Source: Odiellus spinosus
Lineage: Eukaryota; Arthropoda; Arachnida; Opiliones; Phalangiidae
DNA: 64,000 bases
Reading direction: 5' to 3'
NCBI GenBank assembly: GCA_963920705.1
Contig: CAWUCO010000284.1
Coordinates: 949,222-1,013,221 of the forward strand
The stretch's first letter is position 1; each line of letters starts with the position of its first letter. The notes beneath the pieces were generated by a model. That model had not been told where the DNA came from, did no database searches, and saw nothing but the letters and a program-made list of their open reading frames with translations. The position numbers were made by a program, and so were the translations under genes. Below are positions 22,894-34,597 of this stretch, piece by piece.

Positions 22894-24044
22894 TTCCCAC
22901 CTGGATTGAAAATTTAGAGTTTTACAATTTAACTGAAAACTTCATAACGGCCAATTGTTATACTTGCATCGAGATAAATGCTCATAGTTTAGTCGCCCAA
23001 TGTTTGACTACCAATGATGGAAAAAAAACGTTGCATCCTAACCTTACTGGATCTCAGCCTTGCGAGAAGACATTTAGATCGGCGAGAAGTATGTCTACCG
23101 TTTTCTCCACCATAACCAACTTCTCACTTTTAGAATTTCTAAATCGAATACATCGACTTGACGTGCAAGCTCAGTTAGCTTGCGAAGATGTTTTCAAATT
23201 TCCAAAACAGAAAAAAGATGGGAACCGGTTTGCGGAGCAAAGCACTTCAAATATTCTAATTATACCTACTGCCGAAGAAATAACCGAAGTTGCTAGATCA
23301 AAAGCGATTGAATCAGTTTCTTTACTTTTCATGTCTGAATTGACGGAATTAACAAACAAGGAGCTCATTAAAAGTTTAATAGAAAAGCCTCCAAAAACCT
23401 TGCAAAAAAAGACAGCCCGTCGCAGTCGACCCCTACAAAAATATGACGTATACAATGAAATAATTTTGGAAGATGATCTCAGTGGTCTTGCAGAGGATTT
23501 ACAAGCTATCGCTCAAAGAGCAAATAAGGGTAGCGGACATAAGTTTGCAAAAAAGTCGGATGCTAGCGGCTCTACATCCCTTCCGCAATACGAAATTATT
23601 AATCGACAGACCGATTGCAACATGAATGAAAGACTTTGTGAATCGTCATCGTTTACAGAATTTGAAATTAACGGTAAAACGCTTTTCATACGAAAAAAAA
23701 CGGCATTGTGGTTGTTAAACTCTAACGAATCTCTCTCAAATGACCGGCTTCTTAGGGTGAGAGAAAGATGTTCAACCACAGTTCCTAATTCTCGGAACAG
23801 CAGTAGCGGCGAGGTTTCCACGAAATCCGAAGCCGTCCACATAGGCGATCTGTGCGCCTTTAAGTACAAGAAGAGTTTTCTTATTGGAAGAATTCTTCAG
23901 TTTTCATATCTAGCTGGAAAAACAGGGGCGAGCAGAAGTTACTCCAGTACATACGCTAACTTGAAAGACTCAAAACAAATTGGTGTCCTCTGTAACTGGT
24001 ATGAACCAGCCAATTTTGATGAAGTGGCCTCGGTTCAGAGTTAA
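22894..24044 (+). CDS. unrecognised protein, terminal exon of about 383 codons
   Basis: The frame is open well before this point but starts with no good ATG. A strong acceptor (TTATTTTTTCTTTTAG) ends at 22,893, so I place the exon start there; upstream exons were not found. Visible blocks: NCYTCIEINAHSLV near the start, GSQPCEKTFRSARSMST, then FSTITNFSLLEFLNRIHRLD, a Lys/Arg-rich centre (KKTARRSRPLQK) and a C-terminal globular part with HIGDLCAFKYKKSFLIGRIL and GVLCNWYEPANFD. The CE..FR..R block recalls the C-terminal acidic block of some transposases, and the C-terminal part looks like a small chromatin-reader or Tudor-like fold, but both are inference. AATAAA follows near 24,188. Confidence 0.6.
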
Positions 24045-24199
24045 AGCTTTGTGATACTTTTAGTCATGGATACTGTGAATTAAATAGTTACCTTTGTTCT
24101 CTTTCTGACAGTAGCTTTTCATACGACGGCTATAAAATATTTTTGTAGAAGTATGTATTGGTGGGAATTTGAAGTTTTTAAAAAAAATAAATTAAGTTT

Positions 24200-24640
24200 G
24201 CGGAAATTAATGTTTTTCTTTATTTGTGCTGTAAAATCTTAAAAGTCCTAATATCTGAAATTATTTCTAATGTTGTAAAATACTAAAATCCCAAAAAATC
24301 TTAAACAAATCAAAATCTTAATTAAAAAGTTAAAAATCCCGAAAAAAATCCAAAATCCTCAAACAAACTAAAAAAAATCCTGAGATTTTTACTAAAATCC
24401 AAGTGTATTTTTCAATTTAACGAGAAATACACAAACCATAGGAAAAACTTTAAATCCCCAAAAAAGATACAAAATCCCCCCAAAAAAATAAAAATCCTTC
24501 CATAATAGACAAAAATTCAAAGATTTTTAGAAAATCCTTGTATTTTTTTAAAAATCCACAAATAAATAAAAAATCTTGAGAAAAATCCAAAAATCCAACG
24601 GATTTGAAAATCCCGTACGTTTTTTTTTTCAGAATGACCG
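24200..24640. repeat. low-complexity AAAATCC-rich tract
   Basis: Short AAAAATCC/AAAATCTT motifs recur throughout. Both strands have biased composition and the minus-strand open frame here is a by-product. Confidence 0.7.
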
Positions 24641-25560
24641 ACCCCTCGGTTCCCACTCTATTATTTCTAATGGCGTCAATTCATTCGGGCAAAAAATGCT
24701 TCAAGTGTGACGAGCCCAATTACAACAAATAATAATTTAATTAGATACGCAATGCCTAGTCGAGCTTTTCCACGTAACTTATCGAAAACGTTGAGTCACA
24801 ATGAAGCCCTCAAATTTCATGATATTGAAAAACAAGTATTCGAGGGAAAGTATTTAGTACTCCATTGCCCTTTATCGCAAATATAAGCGGAGGGGACATC
24901 TACGCTTTTTGTGTTGCGAAGAAAGAGATAAATGACGTTAACATTGACAGAATGTTATGAAAAAACTAAGGAAGATGCCGCTTGTGACGTAACAAAGGAT
25001 ATTTACATTAACACCTTAACAAAAAAGTTTAATTCCGGCTTTAAGTATTTAAACAAGTATGTAACAAAGACGAAAGTTGTGTTCCAGTTATTGTCCAATA
25101 TATTGGAGAGGAAAAATTATTTAATCAAAAGCCGCGTGGTTACTCCAAAGTTCAGGATAGAGTATTTGCCCCAACCATTCCATCAGTGAGAGAAGACTTA
25201 AAAAAGTTTCTTACGATATGAAACCTAAAACAGCTTACAAAAAGGTTAAACGGGAAACTTTCAGAGATGCGCTTCGTAAACATCGAATGAGAAAGTGGTT
25301 GGGGCATTTTAAGAAGATAATGAAAATATTTTAGCTATAAATGATGAAAATTTCAAAGACAATATTGACCGAAAAAACAAGATGGTCAGCCCGAAAGACA
25401 TTTGGAAAGAGCCCGTTTTCTTTTTTCTTCGACTCTATACGTGACTACTTATTTCCGTCATTTCCAACATCGGCAAACAAACGAATGCAATACCTACAAC
25501 ACCCCTCCACGAAATTCAGAGATTCTTGTTATTGGTTAAATTAAGGAGTAACGGATATTT
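24641..25560 (+). pseudogene. possible decayed coding sequence, unrecognised
   Basis: Frames at 24,670-24,886 (RYAMPSRAFPRNLSK), 24,932-25,189 (YINTLTKKFNSGFKYLNKY) and 25,225-25,420 (TFRDALRKHRMRKWLGH) have protein-like composition but are broken by stops and frame changes. A segment near 25,440-25,470 resembles 5,925-5,960. I cannot assign a family. Confidence 0.3.
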
Positions 25561-25649
25561 GGAAAATGTCGTCGTCGTCCAAAAAGCATGATGTATTTAT
25601 TTCCCAACCAGTTGGTGATAAATGTGTGAAGCACATAGCAGGTATTACA

Positions 25650-27806
25650 TACAGGGTGTTTCGAAAATGGTGGTAGGACCAAGCTCCAGTGGGTTCTATG
25701 GGTCATTTTAAGACGAAAATGTTCTATGACGTTTTGTCGTACGGGGCGCCGTTAAAGAGTTACGAAATGATTCATTTACGGATGACCCCTTATCGTACAA
25801 TAATAAACGTATACTCAATGCTAAAATAAGCTTAATTTTATTTAAGCTTATTTTATCATTGAGTATAGCTGGTTTTTTTTAAAGCGCGCGCGCTTTATAA
25901 AATGTTCCCTTTCAATCAAAATCAATTCTCGCGCTTTGAAGAGGTCGCCTGCACCGAGTCAATGAAAAGGGAGCTAAATGGAAAAATTACTTATAAATTT
26001 GAACCAAAATGGGCCAAACAAGAAAATTTCTTCTAAATTCGAGGAAAATTTAAATTAAAACAAATTTAACCAAGTGAGAAAATTCCTTCTAAATTCCATT
26101 AAAAATCGGGGAAACTCATTTAAATACCATTAAATGGACTAGATGTAAAATTTTAGGCAATTCGAAATCTCTAATAAATTCGAGGATAATGGACCAAATT
26201 CGAAAATTTCTAATAAATTCGAAGTAAATGGACCAAATTAGTAAAGTACTATTAAATTCTACATTTTTTTGTGCTAAAGCATTTTGATCGTGGACCATGA
26301 AAGTGATAATTTTGCACAATTCCTTTAAGAATTTTCATAATTGTTAAAGAAATTGTTGAAAATGCCCACCGTCATGGTCTATGCAAAGTCGCGGTTAGTC
26401 TGTCAGAATTATGCTTTAAGAAAAGCGGATTAAACTGCCAGAATTACGCTTTAATAAAAGCGGATTAAACTACCAAAATTACGCTTTAATAAAAGCGGAT
26501 TAAACTACCAAAATTACGCTTTAAAAAAAAGTGGATTAGTCTGCCAGAATTACGCTTCAAAAACAGCGGGATCGTCAACTTTTTAAGGAAACGAAATCGG
26601 CCAAGCTACGCTTTTAAAAAAGCGGACGTGTATTTACACCGCCGTCACAAACATTGTTTTTAAAAATTAAATAAATCTTCAAAAAAGGCTTAAGTTAAGG
26701 CGGGAAAAATTGTACAAAGAAAGGCTGCCATACAAAAACAAAAAACTACGCGCTCGAGAAAAATGTTTAGCGCGTGATCCTGAAAAAAAAACCATGCGCT
26801 AAACATTTTTTCTCGAGCGCGTGTTTTTTGATTTTTCTTAATAGTAAAGGTATGGCAGCCTTTCTCTGTACAATTTTTCCCGCCTTAACTTAAGCCTTTT
26901 TTGAAGATTTATTTAATTCTGGCAGACTAATCCGCTTTTTTTTTAAAGCGTAATTTTGGTAGTTTAATCCGCTTTTTTTTTAAAGCGTAATTTTGGTAGT
27001 TTAATCCGCTTTTATTAAAGCGTAATTCTGGCAGTTTAATCCTCTTTTTTTAAAGCGTAATTCTGACAGACTAACCGCGACTTTGCATGACGGTGGGCAT
27101 TTTCAACAATTATAAAAATTCTTAAAGGCACTGTGCAAAATTATCACTTTCATGGTCCACGATCAAAATGCTTTAGCACAAAAAAATGTAGAATTTAATA
27201 GTACTTTACTAATTTGGTCCATTTTCCTCGAATTTATTAGAAATTTTCGAATTTGGTCCATTTTCCTCGAATTAGAAATTTTCGAATTTGGTCCATTTTC
27301 CTTGAATTTATTGGAGATTTCGAATTGCCTAAAATTTTACATTTAGTCCATTTAATGGTATTTAAATGAGTTTCCCCGATTTTTAAAGGAATTTAGAAGG
27401 AATTTTCTCTCTTGGTCAAATTTGGTTTAATTTTCTTGTTGGGCCCATTTTGGTTCAAATTTATAAGTAATTTTTCCATTTAGCTCCCTTTTCATTGACT
27501 CGGTGCAGGCGACCTCTTCAAAGCGCGAGAATTGATTTTGATTGAAAGTGAACATTTTTTAAAGCGCGCGCGCTTTAAAAAAACCAGCTATACTCAATGA
27601 TAAAATAAGCTTAAATAAAATTAAGCTTATTTTAGCATTGAGTATACGTTTATTATTGTACGATAACGGGTCATCCGTAAATGAATCATTTCGTAACTCT
27701 TTAACGGCGCCCCGTACGACAAAACGTCATAGAACATTTTCGTCTTAAAATGACCCATAGAACCCACTGGAGCTCGGTCCTAGCACCATTTTCGAAACAC
27801 CCTGTA
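25650..27806. mobile_element. TA-flanked giant hairpin element, 25,652-27,804
   Basis: Ends CAGGGTGTTTCGAAAATGGT (left) and the inverted equivalent (right) are each followed by TA, as in mariner/Tc1-type insertion. The whole 2,153 bp is one inverted repeat: left arm from 25,652 to about 26,740 pairs with about 26,830-27,804, with the centre around CGCGTGATCCTG (26,778). There is no transposase. The arms contain a tandem series of about 37-bp units (26,400-26,580 and 26,925-27,075) and an inner palindrome AAAGCGCGCGCGCTTT. Confidence 0.9.
26400..26580 (+). repeat. tandem units in left arm, about 37 bp
   Basis: AATTACGCTTTAATAAAAGC then GGATTAAACTACCAA repeats about five times; the inverted series is at 26,925-27,075, with a different number and spelling of units. 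Arms with tandem units are also seen in the element at 10,775-13,722. Confidence 0.8.
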
Positions 27807-28314
27807 TATCACTTGCTTGATGGACGGAACATGGAGAAGGAATAGAGAGCAGACGACTGCTATCGAGATTTCCAAGGTGCACCAGCTTTTGCCAAAGAGG
27901 ACTATAAAATAAATGTAAATGAATAATAGAAAATCAATTCATCAAGAGATATATGCGCTTCAGCCTTGAAATGTACTCGAGATACCTTGGGGATCGTCGA
28001 GAAAAACGCCAATATCGCAAGCTAAATTATTTTCGTTAAATGTTATTAACATTTTTTTAAAAAAGGGGGAAAAGCGCGCGAAGAAAGGTCTCACTCCGGG
28101 GCAGTGAGGTTTGTTGGGCCGAGGGAAAACCGTAGAATAATAATTCCACTTATTATTACCTCTGAGTGACTAATTAGTGACTCTGGTCTTTCAGGTATCA
28201 CCGACCTTAAAAAAAGTTGGTTGTTTCGAAGGAGCATACCTCGCTACAAGCGCTCGAACTACACGCCAAAGACTACGACATCGTCACTCAATTTCAAAGA
28301 ACACCCACAACACT
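27807..28314. other. non-coding stretch
   Basis: No gene recognised. A possible acceptor (GACTCTGGTCTTTCAG, ending near 28,193) precedes a 60-codon open stretch without a known domain; not called. Confidence 0.35.
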
Positions 28315-28860
28315 AGGTAGACCTTTGGGTCAAGTAATGTTAAAAATAAATTTCTTAAAATTTCAAAACTTTTGGTTTGGTTGTCATCTCTGATAGTATT
28401 TACGCTCTTGTGGCGCGAAATCTGTTCATTAATATCAATAATCTCCGCAGAACAAACGTTGGAGGATTTCTTCCATAATGCTAGAGATAGGAGGATATGT
28501 CGACTTCAAAGTCGGATTAGAATATCATCCCCCACACGAATCAAGCTGAAACTTGGAACAGTTATGTATAAAGGGTAAATGATGATTCTGGGAAGGTTTC
28601 GTTTTGTAACTGCCACGGGGCTGGCGCGTACGACGAGGTAAAATATGTAAATAATAGGCCAAAGAATACCAAAAAATAGAGGAAACGCATGTAAAAATGT
28701 TTTATGTCTCGGGCACCTATGTTGTGCAGGAAAAACAATTCTAGGGGCTTTGCAAAGACTATACAGCTATTATACAGCTTCATTTGATAGTCTTTGCTTT
28801 GCGGAAGTACGTCAAGAATCTAGGAGCAATAACAACGCCGTACATAAATGGATTTATTTA
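28315..28860. repeat. decayed dispersed repeat, copy 2
   Basis: Shares CAAGTAATGTTAAAAATA, TTTTGTAACTGCCACGGGG and the GATAGTCTTTGC block with 1,100-1,720 and 4,838-4,935. It probably represents a more complete copy of that unclassified element. Confidence 0.55.
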
Positions 28861-29027
28861 TAATACTTAAGTTCTTATAAAAGGTACACAAATATTTAAA
28901 CTATCTTGGGTAAATTGTCTAATTGGGCTGCATCTTCGCAAACTTGGCGCAATTTAGATTGATACCAGTTTCCACGCTCAACTCCCGATTGATATTTATT
29001 TACCACTAATGTTCTTCGCTCGTTAAC

Positions 29028-29267
29028 ATGGCATCGGACAAGTGCTTCTCGTGCAGTAGAAAGGTTAATAAATCATCAAGTCGGTATCTAAATCAGCGGG
29101 AATTGACGAGATATGCATATTTTATGCGTTTTAACAAGGGTCTTCCGGCTCTTGGGATTATACCTAATAGCATGAAGATTTGTTTGAAATGCTTCGCGTC
29201 ATCTAAGACGATTGTCGCATTTGTCAAAACCTGCAAACCAGCCGTCACTGACAATGATGAGCCATAG
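29028..29267 (+). CDS. small cysteine-motif protein or first exon, 79 aa
   Basis: ATG in good context (AACATGGCATCG). Two Cys pairs, KCFSC near the N-terminus and ICLKC 46 residues later, flank a helical-looking stretch (RYLNQRELTRYAYFMRF). The spacing fits a four-cysteine zinc-binding module, similar in outline to the ZAD fold of insect zinc-finger proteins, but the inner residues do not clearly match. It may be the first exon of a longer gene; no donor was fixed. Function unknown. Confidence 0.4.
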   Translation: MASDKCFSCSRKVNKSSSRYLNQRELTRYAYFMRFNKGLPALGIIPNSMKICLKCFASSKTIVAFVKTCKPAVTDNDEP

Positions 29268-29454
29268 CCGACGGAAGAACCACAACCCGGAACTACGGTC
29301 ATTGATTTGCAACCGTAAGGAAAACTATAGCTAGACGCAGATTTCCATAGGCATACTCTTATTATAACCTAATAGTCAGTTATTTAAAAATTACTTAAAA
29401 TAGCCGACTTGTCGAGACCAACAATTTTTACAATTCAAATACCTAGTCCTATTT

Positions 29455-29754
29455 GACTGCCCCAGATATTAACATAAAAAATTATGAAAAAATTTAGTTT
29501 AATTGGGTTTAAAGGGCAATGGTAAAATTGTAGAAATTTGAGTAAATCAAGTGCGGCTGCCGCAGCTATTAACATCAAAAATTATGAAAAAATTGGGTTT
29601 AAAGGGTGATGGTAAAAATGTAGAGATCTGACTGAATCAAGTGAGGCTGCCGCAGCTATTAACATGAAAAATTATGAAAAAATTAATTTTAATTGGGTTT
29701 AAAGGGCAATGGTAAAAATCTAGAGATCTGACTGAATCAAGTGAGGCTGCCATT
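29455..29754 (+). repeat. tandem repeat, about 100-120 bp, three copies
   Basis: Units contain TTAACATGAAAAATTATGAA, TTGGGTTTAAAGGGCAATGG and GACTGAATCAAGTGAGGCTG. The last unit runs directly into the polymerase fragment at 29,755, so the repeat probably replaced or expanded an intron or upstream part of that gene. Confidence 0.85.
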
Positions 29755-30558
29755 ATGTACCATAATGATTTGGTCGGGATCCAGATGGTCAAGAAATCTT
29801 TGACTTTGAATAGGCCTATATTCACTGGCTTCTCCATATTAGATCTCTCCAAACTATACCTCAATAGATTTCACTATGATTTTATCAAAGAGAAATACGG
29901 AGATAAGGCCTTACTACAATTCACTGATACCGGTTTGTTTATCTACAACCCCCATTTGTTTTTATCTGCCTATATTAACTTTAACTTTCATTCATAGATA
30001 GTCTATTATACGATATCAAAACCGACGATCTCTACGTTGACTTTAAAAAGCACGGTGATTTGTTTGATTTCTCTGGGTACCCTAAATCGCACCCACTTTT
30101 CAGCTATGCTAATAAGAAAGTGCTCGGAAAGATGAAGGACGAGATGGACGGAGTCCCCATAAAGGGCACTATTCAGTCCATTACCACTGTTATTTGTATT
30201 AACATTTTTTCCTATAGAGTTTGTAGGGCTCAGACCTAAGCTCTATTCGATTCTTTCCGGAGCTGGAGAGAAGAAGACGGCGAAGGGGGTCTGCCGTCGC
30301 GTTGTGAAAAGAGACATTCACCATTCGGATTATCGAGAATGTTTATTCGGCGAAAAGGAGACAACATGCGTCATGAAAAGGATAGTCAGCGATCATCATA
30401 ATCTGTACACCGTCAGACAAACCAAAAAGGGGTTATCGGCCTGTGATATCAAGAAGTATATCCTACCCGACGGAATTAGAACCCTCGCCTACGGTCATCA
30501 CTTCATCGATACATTTAATAGAAAACGTAAAGAGTTGGAAGAAGATGATGATATTTGA
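29755..30558 (+). pseudogene. polB: C-terminal part of a Polinton/virus-like DNA polymerase B
   Basis: Protein-primed type B polymerases of Polinton/Maverick elements and related animal viruses carry a palm motif YxDTDS. Here the blocks LNRPIFTGFSILDLSKLY, the start of the FTDTDS motif, KKVLGKMKDEMDG, EFVGLRPKLYS and a final TLAYGH are all present in order. The frame changes twice, and each change coincides with a possible intron: 29,933-29,997 (GTTTGT..TTCATAG, 65 bp) and 30,166-30,217 (GCACTA..CCTATAG, 52 bp, GC-AG). The N-terminal exonuclease and first palm parts are missing; the left edge is a tandem repeat. It is a truncated copy. The P-type element at 30,820 begins shortly downstream. 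Confidence 0.8.
29933..29997 (+). other. probable intron inside the polymerase DTDS codon
   Basis: The exon stops after ACTGATACCG and resumes ATAGTCTATTA; joining them restores Asp at the split codon of the catalytic DTDS motif. Donor GTTTGT is weak, acceptor TTTCATTCATAG is reasonable. An insertion of 65 bp is the alternative. Confidence 0.6.
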
Positions 30559-31181
30559 AGAATTAAAAACCTTTATTTTATCCTTAAATATGATACGCTT
30601 TTAGATATAAAACATGTGAAAAACCAAAATAATAGTAAGATTTAAATACACTTCTAAAGAAATCACAACATGTATACCAAAATAATAATAATAATAAGAC
30701 TCTTAAATAAAATTTCCAACAGTATATTGAGACCCCTCGTTCGTTCCCTTAACCATACTTTAAAGTTTTTTAGATAAGATAACAAGCCTTAACAAATGCA
30801 TCTTGTTTTGAATGTGAATAGATTCGCGAATATTATCACAAAATCGTTCATTTACGAGTATTTTTTCTACCACAAAACAGGTCGTTTCAATGTTTTTCTA
30901 AACGATCGATTTTAGTCGAGTTTTTTAATTCTAAACAGTCGATTTTAGTCGAGTTTTTTCCTACGTCTAATGTTAATCCTATGAGAAAGTCGTTTCCTCG
31001 CTAATCGATTTTGATAGTTTTTTAAAGTTAAATGAACGCTTTTATGGCGATAAAATTAAACCATCGACAAACTACTACCAGGACTCGTAATGTAAGCTTA
31101 TAAAACTTCGTCTCAAAACGCCGCGGTAAAAACGGTAGCGCCCTCTCGCGACATTCGTTGGAGTTCAAAATATAGTACAAG

Positions 31182-32342
31182 ATGACGGCGTCCATGGAAT
31201 TGGAGATCAAGTTATTGAAAGGTAAAATAAGATTGAATTTACACGTCTCGTAACTACACTAGAATCCTTTAAATAAACTAATATGATCATGTTATTTATA
31301 TAGACATTCTTAAGAATAGATTTCAATCTATTTTCTGCGAAACATTAGAAAAACTAGATGAGGCCCGAAGTAGCCCTCGTAATGAGTCCTCTGAAAGACT
31401 GTTAGTCTATTTATTATCGAATGGGTATTCAATCGAATATATGGAACTGAAGACTTGTGTGGAACAAGCAATATTTACTGCATTATTCACGGTAAACGCT
31501 AAATGCGCTATGAAAATGGGCATAATTCTTCAAAACAATGATCTTCAAGTGAAAACACGTGAAGTTATAACCAAAATTTGTCAAAAGTGTAGGGTAAGAA
31601 ATTCTTGGAAATCTTTTAAATCCTTTTATTATATCTTTAATTTCTAATTTCATTTTAACATTCTTAACTTACAGACTTCTCCCTTTGATCTTAGCACAGT
31701 CAATGTTGTAGCAGCAGCTTTAATTAGACGGCTCTTAACAGTAATTAGTTACTATCTCGAATCTGAAAAACAAAGAGATAAATCAGCTGCAGCAAATAAT
31801 AAAGAAAATATTTCAGATGAAGCTTTGCATTATGTGGGTGGGTTTGTAATGCAATGGTTAAAGAAAAAATTAAGGGACAAAACTACGCAAAGGCAGATGT
31901 TTTAAAATTAATTTCCAATATGACGTCTTCTTTTGAAGATGAAAATCACGACTATGATAACTTTAGCCGCTCTCTTAACCGTGGAGGTTTATACAACTTA
32001 AACGAGTAGGCATTTAAAATATTTAAAGCTATGGCAGTTATTGCCATGAAATATTATGATTCAACGCGCTGCAAGTTTATTACAAATAGGAAAGTGAAGG
32101 CCGAAAAGGAGATAATGACCAGCCCAACAGTCTTAAAAACCTGGGAAATTGTATGTGATAACCTTCCAGTCGATCTCAAAGAGAAGGGTTTAAAAACTGT
32201 GATAAGCACGTACCTAAATACGTATGGTAAAGCATTTACCAATTTCATAACAGAAAAATACCAACGTGATACCACTAAAACTATAAAATCAGTTCCTAGT
32301 CTAAGAAAAGCTTTAAATTCTTGTGAAACCAGTCCAATATGA
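31182..32342 (+). pseudogene. companion gene of the P-type element, three exons, broken
   Basis: ATG at 31,182; exon 1 to 31,221, intron 31,222-31,303 (82 bp), exon 2 31,304-31,593, intron 31,594-31,674 (81 bp, AGG/GTAAGA and CTTACAG), then exon 3. All junctions keep the frame. After HYVGGFVMQWLKKKLRDK the frame shifts by one base near 31,880, and in the continuing frame a TAG interrupts NRGGLYNLNE-AFKIFKAM before the end at 32,342. The blocks YVGGFV and LNRGGLY recall C-terminal segments seen near P/THAP9-like transposases, but no catalytic motif is present. Role unknown; it may be a regulator or a former part of the transposase. Confidence 0.6.
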
Positions 32343-32347
32343 AATGT

Positions 32348-33195
32348 TTAAAATAAGTTAATAAAGAATTTATTTACCTCTGTAGAAGTGTTTCCTCCTA
32401 TTGCGTTTGGAACAATTCCCTTTAATAATCTCAGTTTCCCCACATTTTGGCCGTATTGGCATACAGTTGGAGTGGAATTAGAGCCGCAGAGGCTTCTGTT
32501 CTTTCCGAACTCCTGTTCGATGGGGTCTTGGTTTAGTTTTCTGGTCAGAATGTATTTAGCTCCTATCGAAAGCATATATTTGATAATTTTTATCATTGAC
32601 CAAGCTGTAAAGAAAATTTAAATTAGTTATAATGTTAGTTATTAGTGGTTAAAGGCTTACTAGTTATTTTTAGTCCATCTGAAGTTTCTGTGCTTAAGAG
32701 CATACTCTTGCGTTGAGCATTGGTAAAGCCTTCTAAAGCTGCGACTTCATCTTCCCATTTCTTAAAATAGCCCAAAAACTCATTCTCGAGCCACTAATAA
32801 AATAAGAAACCATGAAAATATATAGGAAAGGTTAGACAACGAAATGCACAACTCATCTTACCAATAAACGGCTGTCATCGGGAGACTCAAATGGTTTCAA
32901 ATTTTCATTTCTTTTATGACAAGATTTAGAGTAATTAGACACATTCATAATGTCAAAATATTTGTTCATCAACGAGCAAAATTTCGCTGTTTCGTCTCCT
33001 TCCTCTCCAACCTCTTTAATAATTCCAATGGATACTTTTTCAGACAATACTTGAACTGCATACTTTACTCTCATTTTACCGCGCGATTTCAAATTAATGT
33101 GAGAGAGTCTTAATTTTGGGTAGAGTCTTGGGATTCTTCTTGAATCGTTGTAGTAGACTTTACGGACATGCTCCCAAAGTATGTGTTTCTTGTTT

Positions 33196-33233
<38 letters not shown>

Positions 33234-34148
33234 CCTTGTAGGAACTTCAACTTTAGGTTTCTTTTGCGTGGTTTTAGGTACCGTCTTTCTTTTTCTTTTA
33301 ATTCAATTTTTTTGGAGTAAGGTGCTGCATTCCATATTATTTCTGCTGGTTTTCATAAGGTGCGGATTGTCAAAGAGGAAAAATAGGGGTCTTGGATTTT
33401 GTTCGGATACGAAATAATTAAGGCCATAATGGGCTATGCTACCATAATCAGGGGTAACCATATTATTCTGAAAAAAAAAGCGGTTGGTATTGGCACCATC
33501 TCCAATAATTGATAAAACCCGACAATCTATGGCTTCGAGTCGCTCAATAGCTTCCCAAATTAACAAATTCAAGTCTTCACCGTGTAAACCGCTACATGGA
33601 AAAAAGGCCAATGAGAACTGCAATTTTGTTGTAATTCCTTTGACCATAATTTGTAAAACATTAGTGGCTAGGTCGAAATTATGTTTCTGCTTTTCTTCAT
33701 GGGAATTGTTTACACTTCGTAATTCATTAAGGGTTTCTCCCATGTCCACAAAACCAACCAGATCACCAGTCGTTCGTTTGTAAACTAGTTTCTCTTTAAT
33801 TTTCATTTCGTCAATTAAAATGGATACGTATTTTGTGTGCTCTTCATCAAAACATTTCAATTCTTCCATTTGGGCTTTTAAAAGTTGAAATGATTCTGGC
33901 TGAAAACATGGCTTTGCGGTTAAAGGCAATGAATAATTATACAAGGTTTTTTGACACGGTAATTGGAGTGCGTTGGTTTTCCTTAAGCATTCATAAGCAC
34001 TTGGTGATTTACTGTGAATTAGCAAACACCATTTTATTATGCAGGGATGCCATCGGCGTGCTCTACTATTTGCCACTTTAAGAGCTGACAACTGCTGCTT
34101 TAAAAATGCCTTTGAAAAGCCTTGCGTGGCATTTAAAAGAAATTTTCT
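32348..34148 (-). CDS. P-element/THAP9-like transposase, four exons, N-terminus missing
   Basis: Read from 34,148 down. Exon 1 (to about 33,303) has RRWHPCIIKWCLLIHSKSPS and the RNase H-like strands SILIDEMKIKEKLVYKR (first Asp), LSIIGDGANTN (second acidic block) and FDNPHLMKTSRNNM. The next exon, about 33,190 to 32,862, has KMRVKYAVQVLSEKVSIGI and MNKYFDIMN. Exon 3 is 32,793-32,661, and exon 4 32,604-32,348 has KLNQDPIEQEFGKNRSLCG, which carries the conserved Glu. Introns 32,794-32,861 and 32,605-32,660 are well defined. An A33 run (minus strand) at 33,229-33,197 lies between exons 1 and 2 and that junction is unclear. The N-terminal THAP domain and a start codon were not found, so the gene is probably truncated at the right arm. 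Confidence 0.85.
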
Positions 34149-34551
34149 CTATGGTGGCTTAGTATAACATTACGAGACCTGGTAGTAGTTTGTCGATGAT
34201 TAAACTATCAACTTAAAATCGATCGATTAGGTTAACAACTACCGTGATAAAATCGATCGTAATTAACTAAGGTTTATTGAACTGAGACGACAGAACTGTT
34301 GTAGTAGGGTCTTCTCTCTGATAAGTGAAATCTACATAGAGATAGTTTGGTAGGATCTAATAAGGTAAAAGCTCTAGTATAATGAGCACTTGACCGTCTC
34401 TATTCATTGAAATAAATTATAGAATTCTCAAGACATCGGGGAGTGTAATCACAGATCGTAAGTTTAAAGAGGGCTGGTATGCTATGCTTATGGTTTATTA
34501 TAAGGTAAATAAATAGACGGTGTATTAATTACAGTAGTGTTTATTTCTAAT

Positions 34552-34556
<5 letters not shown>

Positions 34557-34597
<41 letters not shown>

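Noticed and set aside
26116-27346. Mirror-image open frames containing MVHDQNALAQKNVEFNSTLL
   Set aside because: They are the same sequence read in the two inverted arms of the hairpin element, without coding signs.
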